Origin: Pollenia angustigena
Taxonomy: Eukaryota; Arthropoda; Insecta; Diptera; Polleniidae
DNA: 64,000 bases
Direction: 5' to 3'
Assembly: GCA_930367215.1 (NCBI GenBank)
Contig: OV884059.1
Span: 223,695,803 to 223,759,802 of the forward strand
The position numbers and the translations under genes were made by a program. This document shows positions 56,591-64,000 of the stretch, in pieces; position 1 is the first letter of the stretch; every line of letters starts with the position of its first letter. The notes beneath the pieces were generated by a model, which ran no database searches, was not told where the DNA came from, and saw only the letters and a list, made by a program, of their open reading frames with translations.

Positions 56591-57074
56591 TCTACATGAG
56601 TCTCATTAGATTCTTGACATGAAAGTCTCTTTAGATTAGCTTTACCGACGTCTTAAACGATTCCCACAACGATTTTTCCCATGTGTGGAATGTTCTACAA
56701 TTAAAAAATGCGGTCATCGCCGATCAAAGACGCTCTTTCTGAGTCTCCCAGTAGCTCTTACACGATTGAAAATGCTTACTGGGTAGGAAGTAATAATGTT
56801 TTTGTTTTTATAAAAATCGTTTAAAAATTGTTAAAAAAAAAAAAAAAATTAAATTTTAAGTTGTCCGATTTTTTTGACGATTTTTTTATTTTTTCTCAGG
56901 AAACTGACGATTTCCTCACAAATTTATCTGGCAGCCCTGGTGGGCAGTATAATGATGAAACTACCAAACTTCGATTAAACCCTTCAACAGAAATGTTCGT
57001 TGCTTGAAGGGGATCTAATGATTTTACTTTATTGATTGCTTGTTTCTTTTAAGGCAGTAAAGTTAAGCAATTAA

Positions 57075-57294
57075 GGCCCGTTTTCACAACTTACCGATAG
57101 CTAAAAGTACACTTTAAATGGCCTTATAAAAAAGGGTTCCATTATTAAAACTTTACTTTAACCTAAAGTGAGCGGCAAAGTAAATTAAGGTTCATCATAC
57201 CTGGTAGATTAAAGTAAAGTTGTAATAATGGACCACTTTTTATGCGGCCGTTAAAATCCTATCTTTAGCTATCGGTAAGTTGTGAAAACGGGCA
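57075..57294. mobile_element. 219-bp-type MITE, TAA duplication, copy 3 of 3
   Basis: Same ends as 24700-24918 (GGCCCGTTTTCACAACTTAC). TAA stands at 57072-57074 and 57295-57297. 220 bp. Confidence 0.85.
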
Positions 57295-57297
57295 TAA

Positions 57298-58339
57298 GTT
57301 TTATAGTTGAAATTTTTGAATTTAGAATAGAACTTATATTTAAGGTCAGATATAATTACAAGGGTTCACCACTAGACCACTTCAACAGGAATTCATGCCA
57401 ATTTTACGTAAGAATTTTCAATTTAAGTTTATACATATTTGAAAAAAAAACGCAAATCTGCTTAGCGTAATAATTTCTAATAAATGTAGAGAAACAGATA
57501 ATAAAAATATTTTTATATACATATCTAAACAAACATATAAATACTCGTATATTTTTCTACAGCTCATTAAAAATATTTTAATTTATATGACCGCAAAATT
57601 TTTATATTTAGAGTAAATTTTTATTTCGCTTTTAAAATAAAACCAAAATATATAGAAAGCAAATATTTGAGACTAATAAATTTTTAAATGCTATACAGCC
57701 ATGGGGTTGTAACCCACTTGTCGCAAATGCATTAAACCAAAAAAAAAATATATATATATATATATTTATTCTGCAAATTGCTTTTTGTTTTACTCTTGTC
57801 TATGGCCATCATTACCACCACCACCACCAGCTATCGCAAACCGAACCGCACGAATTATCATGTAAATAAAAACGTATAAATTTTTCAGTTGAATATTTTG
57901 AGATTTTTTTCGAAATTGGCTCATAAAAATTGTATGCAATATTTCTTGGGTGAATACAGCGAGGAGATGTGTTTGTTCTAGAAATACATATTAAAACAAA
58001 TGTGCAAAAGCATTTTTGAGGCTATTTAAGAATTTTTTTTTTTTTTTTTTGCAAAAAAAGAAATAAAATGTTGAATTATAATGGTAGATCGTTGATTATT
58101 GTTATAGAGAAAATTATAACTAATTATGTTATTCATAGCTCTAAAAAAGCTTTAGCTTGGATCTCAAATATTTTCAGAAATATGGTCCTTCGAACTTAAA
58201 AAAATAGTCAACAAAACGCTCTTAGAGATGTTAGTTTATGGGTTGAATGATTTTTCGTACTTAATGAGAGCTTCTTCTAGTTCAAGAAAATTATCTAAAA
58301 AAAGAAGCCGCTTTCACTAAGAAGCCGCTTTCAACTTTT
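57298..58339. other. Gene-free stretch
   Basis: Contains a short TA microsatellite near 57747-57765 and an ACC run near 57811. Nothing else recognised. Confidence 0.4.
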
Positions 58340-58980
58340 TTAAGTACACACATACTTTAACGTAATTTAAAAATAGTCTTAAAGCGTTAAATCGCACGAT
58401 CTAGGCGGCCAATTGACCGGTCTCGAACGTGAAATAAAATGTTCACCGAATTCGCATCTCAATAAGTCCATTGTTAAGCGTGCTGTTGAAACCACATGTC
58501 ATGCAAGTCAAGCTCTTGCATTTTGGGCAAAAAAAAAAGTTGGATATCATCTCACGGTAGCGCTCACCATTCACAGTTACGTTACGATTCGCATCATCTT
58601 TGAAGAAGTACGGTCCAATGATGCCACCAGCCCATAAGCCGCACCAAACTGTGACTTTTTCTGGATGCATTGGTAGCTCTTGCAATGCTTCTGGCTGATC
58701 TTCACTCCAAAATCGACAATTCTGCTTATTGACGTACCCATTGAGCCAAAAATGAGCTTCGTCGCTGAACACAAGAAGCGCGCGATGAACTTTCTTAACA
58801 GAGCACGCATTTTGATAATAAATTTCAATCATTTGCAAGCGTTGTTCGTTTGTAAGACGATTCATGGTTAAATTATAGATCAAACTGAAGATGTTTGACA
58901 GTGAAACAAAACACGAAACGTACGTCAGCTGTTTAAACCAGTGTTGCCAAAAAGACAACAGCTAAAAATTTACCCATTAT
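58340..58980 (-). pseudogene. Internally deleted mariner (family 2), transposase frame
   Basis: The minus-strand ATG at 58865 starts MNRLTNEQRLQMIEIYYQN, runs to KVHRALL and jumps directly to VFSDEAHFWLNGYVNKQNC, which keeps the first catalytic Asp. PEKVTVWCGLWAGGIIGPYF and VNGERYREMISNFF follow, then a frameshift at an A8 run near 58530. Further down are the second Asp block and NWPPRSCDL. The second helix-turn-helix and linker are deleted in frame. The end with ATAATGGGTAAATTTTTAGC (at 58980) matches the termini of 4591-5382. Confidence 0.9.
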
Positions 58981-59837
58981 ATGCTATAATTTAATAAATG
59001 TCGTATCAATAAAATTATATGTTATAAAGGGTTTATAAAAGGATTTTGTATGAAAATTGGTTTAATAAAGTTATTATGAACTTTTTATAAACCAATATGA
59101 CACAATAGAACACTTTGTGAGTAGCCGATATATATTTTCAGATAAATGCATTTCATATTTAGTTGAAATATTTTAACTTTTTTTGCAGATACTTTCTACA
59201 AAACTTTAGAAAAATCCGTTATATCTGCGTCCAAAAGGAAAAAGTGGTGATTTGAGATAAATTCAAGTTAATGGCAATTTGGAGATCTTTAAAATGGGCA
59301 AAGTTCCAATTAACTTCTAAGATTTTTCAGGAAGTTACTTCCGATCTGTGAATTTGGAATATTAAGCAAAGAATTTTTAAAGTTTAACCGAACTTTTAGG
59401 CCCAGAACAGACGGTGAAATTCAACTGCAATGTTAACGTTTTTTAATTATTCCTTTGAACCTAATATCAATCGTTTTTCACACATCTCGCAAACTTAATT
59501 GTACCACAATGTGAGGAAGTTATTACAATAATTTCTGTGTTCTTTGAGAACAGATGAAACAGATGTTAAAGCTAAGGCACGAGCTGAGCTCTATGTTTGC
59601 ATTTGTCCTTCAAGTTGTGCTGAAAAAAGGTCATCAAGAAAAAGAAAGACAAAAAAATGAAAAACAAAACCAAAAAATGTACTTTGAACTTCAGGAAGAA
59701 TTCTTGACAAAAGTACGAGAAAACAGAAGTAAGGAAAAACATGTAAAATAAATTAAAATAGATAATCATTCAAAGCAAATTTCGATCTACCAAAGGTTAA
59801 ATACAATATGGTTTAAGGATTGATGTTTGACTATTGA
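58981..59837. other. Gene-free stretch
   Basis: An A-rich, Lys/Gln/Glu-rich 65-codon frame at 59554-59751 has low complexity and is not called. Nothing else seen. Confidence 0.35.
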
Positions 59838-60085
59838 CGTCAGCAGTCGTCGATGGCTGCGAGTGTTAAGCGGCAAGCCCTCTGAAGAGATTGAGTGGTT
59901 GCAATCGAAACATGTAAGGGTAACCTGTCCGTAAAAACGACTGGGTTCGAGCCCAGCTTCAGTCAAGAATGAAAAATTATCAATAAATTTTAATTAATTT
60001 CATGTTGTGAAATTCCTTTCTTCATAAAAATAATTTAATGAAAATTAAATTTGATGAGCTTTAGCCTAATTAAAAATATAAAAAG
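59838..60085 (+). mobile_element. SINE-like repeat with Pol III boxes
   Basis: The head has CGATGGCTGCGAGTGTTAAG (A-box-like, similar to tRNA-Ser wording) and GGTTCGAGCCC (B box, 59943-59953). A tail with GAATGAAAAATTATCAATAA and TTTAGCCTAATTAAAAATAT follows. The tail and B box recur at 3060-3310 and the tail alone near 14741. The separation of the boxes is longer than in a normal tRNA. Confidence 0.5.
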
Positions 60086-60119
60086 AAACACAAACACAAT
60101 CTTCATGCACGCCGGTTTA

Positions 60120-60900
60120 AATGCAACTTATTTGCAATGCGTTTCACCATCATTTTAAAACAATCGCGTCATGCGCGGCGTCTAAAAGAGTGTTTGGCAT
60201 AAACTCAAATCCAACTAGAAGTTGGGCAACCATTAAGAAACTAATGAATAACAATTTAAAAAAATCGTGTTTTGAAGGAGTATTGTTAAAACTTTAATGA
60301 CCAATCGTTGCTGGTTTATCAGAATTGACCAGAGATTTAACATACTCCCACAAAAAGTAGTTAAAGATGCCAAAGCATACGATTGATGTGGCCAATTTAC
60401 AGGTCAATTTCCTGAGTTAATTCGGTCACCAAACGTTTGGCTCAACAAAGTCATGGTTTCACTTTTGTACATGTTGCGCCGTCTTGTTGGAACCATTTCT
60501 TCTCCAAATAAATCGTAATGACATGAGGAATAAAAAAAATCTGAAATCAATTGCCTGTATCGTTCGTCTTAATATTGGCACCGGCTTCGGACTTAAAAGC
60601 AAATGAGCCGATGAGGACTTCGGCATGCAAACTGCACCAAACAGCTATTTTTTTTTTGATGTAACGAAGTCCAAAGAGTCTAATGAGGATTGTGCTCTCT
60701 CCACCCTCATCGCTAAAGATAAGTTGACGATTAAAATCTGGTCAACTTTTAGTTAATTCTCAGCCCATTCCCGATCATGCGACGTAGTTGATAGTCCGCT
60801 GGCTTTAATTCTTGCAGCAATTAGATCTTATATGGATTTATTACATTTCTATAGAGAGTTAAGGCTTGAACTTTAACAATTAAATTTTCAATCTGCTCAC
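60120..60900 (-). pseudogene. Mariner-like transposase relic (family 3)
   Basis: The minus strand gives broken pieces in transposase order: an FSDEGGESTI-like block, AVWCSLHAEVLIGSF, KWFQQDGATC (second Asp region), then an FLWEYVKS-type block in another frame. Many stops. It is more decayed than family 1 and 2 copies. Confidence 0.7.
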
Positions 60901-61399
60901 TATTTAGGAGAATACGCTTGAGATCGACATTTAAAAAGAACTCGACATAAATAAAATTGTATAAAAAATCTCTTACTCGATACAGTTTTGTATTAATATA
61001 ATAATTACTAATAACTTTTAACTAGTACAAGTTCGTCCTTAAACAAAAATGGTACTTCAAACTTGGTATCGAGTGGTTTTTGTTTTTTTTTTTTTTTTTG
61101 TTTTGAGAAGTAAAGTTCTTAAAATATGCAGTACTGTGTTCTGTGACAGCTGATTTGACAATTGTCAGTTTTTGAGGTAAAATTGATTTGCGAATCATTA
61201 TGAATTGACTTATGCCAAAGCAATGTTTGGAAATTGTCCAAATTTGTTTTGATAATCATGGCTTAATTTGGCATACCTATCGATAATTTAATTTGATAAC
61301 TTTGCCCAGTGATAAAATACATTTCTAGTTATATTGAGAACTTAATATAAAGAATTTTAGCATTTGAAGCGATGATAATTTTAAATATAGTATCGAAAC

Positions 61400-61640
61400 A
61401 GAAAAACAAACTGTTTGGTGCGTCGGTTATATTTCTTCAAAAACGATAATGGGCAGAGTGTTGCTGTCAATGGGGTAGATAAATTATTACGTTTTTTTTT
61501 GCTTAATTTAGCGCGCGCTAAAATTAATTTTCTCTAAGAATTAATATCACGTAATGGATCTATTAACTGGCCACCAAGCTCGTATTGTTAACGTCGATTA
61601 ACCAGAGACATTTGATTTATTTAATTACTAAAAATCAACA
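61400..61640 (+). pseudogene. Small mariner-like relic
   Basis: KQTVWCVGYISSKT and, further on, an INWPPSS-like block resemble the VTVWC and NWPPRS motifs of mariner transposases. A large deletion separates them. Confidence 0.5.
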
Positions 61641-62520
61641 TTCGACAAATGAAAAGCGAAATTTTGCTGTAAATGCTACGAAAATAGAACTCGAGACTGC
61701 GTCCTGTATGCTCCAGCCGTGTCGGCCAAAGGGTCTAAGTCATATTTAATGAGTTGTGGCATCAAATTGTCTATCCATTCAAGTCAGTTTAATTGATATT
61801 TAAAGTATTTGTCTTTGCTTTATTTTAATTTAAAATTCTGAAATCTCGTTCTTTTAAACCCTTCAGCTTACAGCATGACGATTTCAAACCAATTGAAGTA
61901 GTTTTTTGACGTTATTTTTTGAAATCTATTATAAAAATTGTCGCATACACTTTAAATGATTTGTTTTTTATTTGTTTTTGCAATAAAATTAAATATCTTA
62001 CACGTATGTACCTTAAAATTTACATATTTAGAAAGATGCTGTAGTTTTTGCAGACGCTTCTTAAGTTTTGTTTACATTTTTTTGTAATTTACCTTTTTTT
62101 TTAAGAAGTCAGCTGATATTGTTTATCAGAAAGACTACTGCGGTTGTTAGAGCAACAAAGTTTTATTCTTAAAAGGGAACACAACTCAGTCCCCACCGAC
62201 GAGCACGGCCGTAATATTAGGTACCACCGTTTCTAAAAACTATAAATCAGATTTATGAATCGTTACAGAATTCTGATTGTGCATACAAAATATTCCAGGA
62301 AAATATTGAAGGAATAAGACTATTAAAGTATAAAAGCTTTTAAAAATTGTAATTTTGACTTAGAAAACACATTCGAATTAATATGAAAATGCATAAACTA
62401 ATTTATTTAATTAATTAAAAAATTAGAATTAAAATTAAATTAATTTGTTGCAAAAAAAACTAAAGGTAAACAATAATTATGAAGTTTGATTAGTTAAAAT
62501 GTAATGAAAGTGGCAACAAT
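61641..62520. other. Gene-free stretch
   Basis: AT-rich, nothing recognised. Confidence 0.3.
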
Positions 62521-62524
62521 AAGT

Positions 62525-62850
62525 ACAACGGCTCCGTGCAATAACTCCCAGGTGCAATAAGTTCCAAGAAAAAAATGAAATTAGACCCAAAAAATTTTCA
62601 TACAAATGTGGGAGTAATTTCATTATGAAATAGCTCCCAGCTCTCTCGGTTTTATTTCATTTTTTTGGAAGTTATTTCATTTTTTGCCTGGGAGTTATTT
62701 CATAATGAAATAAAGTCCAAATGAAATAAGTCCCCGAAAAAATTAACGTAGGAGTTATTTCATTTTATTTTGAGCTTCGGTGTTATTTCATTTGCTGTGG
62801 GAGTTATTTCATTTTTTGTGGGAGTTTTTTAATTTTCAATTATTTGCAAT
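62525..62850. repeat. Cluster of GGGAGTTATTTCATT motifs
   Basis: The motif GGGAGTTATTTCATT or close variants occurs at least five times on the + strand (about 62613, 62695, 62750, 62800, 62819). Inverted forms such as ATGAAATAGCTCCC stand between them. Some spacers are also palindromic (TTTCATAATGAAA). Non-coding. Confidence 0.7.
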
Positions 62851-62978
62851 TTCTTAAAATTGTTTAAAATTTTAAACGGTATTTATAACGGGATATTTCA
62901 AACTATTTGAATACAATGACTTAAGTTTATCAAAGAAGAACATTTTGCTAATTGCAATTGCAGTGTCTTATGGTTACC

Positions 62979-64000
62979 GGCTATGCAGAGAAGCTTTAGT
63001 TAGCGAAGCCGGTGTTTGTTATACCATAGAGTATAAAATCCTTGCGCCCGGCCAAAGGCGGGCTATGCAGAAAAGCTTTAGTTAGCGAAGCCGGTGTTTG
63101 TTATACCATAGAGTATAAAATCCTTGCGCCCGGCCGAAGGCCGGCTATGCAGAAAAGCTTTAGTTAGCGAAGCCGGTGTTTGTTAAACCATAGAGTATAA
63201 AATCCTTGCGCCCGGCCGAAGGCCGGATATGCAGAGAAGCTTTAGTTAGCGAAGCCTGTGTTTGTTATACTATAGAGGAGAAAATCCTTGCGCCCGGCCG
63301 AAGGCCGGCTATGCAGAGAAGCTTTAGTTAGCGAAGCCCGTGTTTGTTATACCATAGAGTATAAAATCCTTGCGCCCGGCCGAAGGCCGGCTATGCAGAA
63401 AAGCTTTAGTTAGCGAAGCCGGTGTTTGTTATACCATAGAGTATAAAATCCTTGCGCCCAGCCGAAGGCCGGCTATGCAGAAAAACTTTAGTTACCGAGG
63501 CCGGTGTTTGTTAAACCATAGAGTATAAAATCCCTGCGCCCGGCCGAAGGCCGGCTATGCAGAGAAGCTTTTGTTAGCGAAGCCGGTGTTTGTTATACCA
63601 TAGAGTATAAAATCCTTGCGCCCGGCCGAAGGCCGGATATGCAGAGAAGCTTTAGTTAGCGAAGCCGGTGTTTGTTATACCATAGAGTATAAAATCCTTG
63701 CGCCCGGCCGAAGGCCGGATATGCAGAGAAGCTTTAGTTAGCGAAGCCGGTGTTTGTTGTACCATAGAGGAGAAAATCCTTGCGCCCGGCCGAAGGCCGG
63801 CTATGCAGAGAAGCTTTAGTTAGCGAAGCCGGTGTTTGTTATACCATAGAGTATAAAATCCTTGCGCCCAGCCGAAGGCCGGCTATGCAGAGAAGCTTTA
63901 GTTAGCGAAGCCGGTGTTTGTTATACCATAGAGTATAAAATCCTTGCGCCCAGCCGAAGGCCGGCTATACAGAGAAGCTTTAGTTAGCGAAGCCGGTGTT
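62979..64000 (+). repeat. 82-bp satellite array, 12.5 copies to window end
   Basis: Unit starts (GGCTATGCAGAGAAGCTTTA) fall at 62979, 63061, 63143, 63225, 63307 and every 82 bp after that. Units contain CCATAGAGTATAAAATCC and the hairpin CCGGCCGAAGGCCGG. Variation is mostly single-base; GAGTATAAAA becomes GAGGAGAAAA in the units at 63225 and 63717. The array is GC-richer than its surroundings and continues beyond the window. Confidence 0.95.

Larger units (their letters stand above)
55275..56939. mobile_element. hAT element with perfect 8-bp target duplication (outer)
   Basis: The ends CAGGTCTGCCA and TGGCAGCCCTG are flanked by GTGGGCAG at 55267-55274 and 56940-56947. Subterminal GACGATTT words lie at both ends. 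It contains a second complete hAT-type element and a fragment of the 9241-type repeat (55384-55620). 1,665 bp. Confidence 0.85.

Noticed and set aside
59554..59751. Lys/Gln/Glu-rich 65-codon frame
   Set aside because: Low complexity produced by an A-rich tract; the reverse strand is equally open.
62979..64000. CRISPR-like array
   Set aside because: The 82-bp units follow each other with no unique spacers, and the setting is a eukaryotic intron or intergenic region; it is a satellite.

Overview
This window reads as nuclear DNA of a higher fly. A calyptrate such as a blow fly or house-fly relative is likely, but the species cannot be fixed from the sequence. The DNA is strongly AT-rich, gene-poor and packed with transposon remains typical of Diptera: mariner, pogo-like, hAT and PIF/Harbinger-type elements, Jockey-clade LINEs and tRNA-derived SINEs. 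There is no sign of bacterial organisation.

Host genes. The backbone appears to be one very large intron of the dunce (PDE4 cAMP phosphodiesterase) gene on the + strand. A Ser/Thr-rich 5' coding exon (7728-8830) ends at a good splice donor. About 40.4 kb downstream, the exon at 49203-49379 encodes the start of PDE4 upstream conserved region 1. The two splice sites are in compatible phase (AG + C makes a Ser codon). The catalytic exons must lie beyond 64000. Inside the intron, on the opposite strand, is an intact single-exon gene for a katanin p60-like AAA ATPase of the KATNAL2 type (9804-11261). A decayed partial duplicate of it lies at 17956-18247. I recognise no other host gene; one unrecognised open frame (53792-54103, minus) is listed with low confidence.

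Mobile DNA, left to right. 1-6720: palindromic MITEs, deleted mariner copies, a pogo-like MITE. 11690-12600: a repeat resembling a LINE 3' region. 12849-13583: a transposon-related frame broken by one stop. 15877-17425: a TTA-flanked MITE beside a mariner relic. 19717-22764: a 3 kb hAT-type element with a perfect 8-bp target duplication, carrying later insertions. 24332-30320: several long inverted-repeat elements, including 219-bp MITEs with TTA duplications and one in a Harbinger3-like target. 30641-35464: a nearly intact Jockey-type LINE. 36637-45741: nested elements, including a four-level nest (42120-44870) that can be unpicked against empty sites inside the window. 46517-47984: a pogo-like element holding a truncated LINE and a MITE. 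50110-57297: SINE, foldback and two nested hAT elements. 58340-61640: mariner relics. 62979 to the window end: an 82-bp satellite.

How it fits together. Little here acts as a pathway. The one functional relation is that the KATNAL2-like gene sits antisense inside the dunce intron, so the two are transcribed through each other. The main value of the window is the transposition record: many insertions have exact target duplications, and several have empty-site counterparts in the same window. All alignments were made by eye; no similarity search was run.
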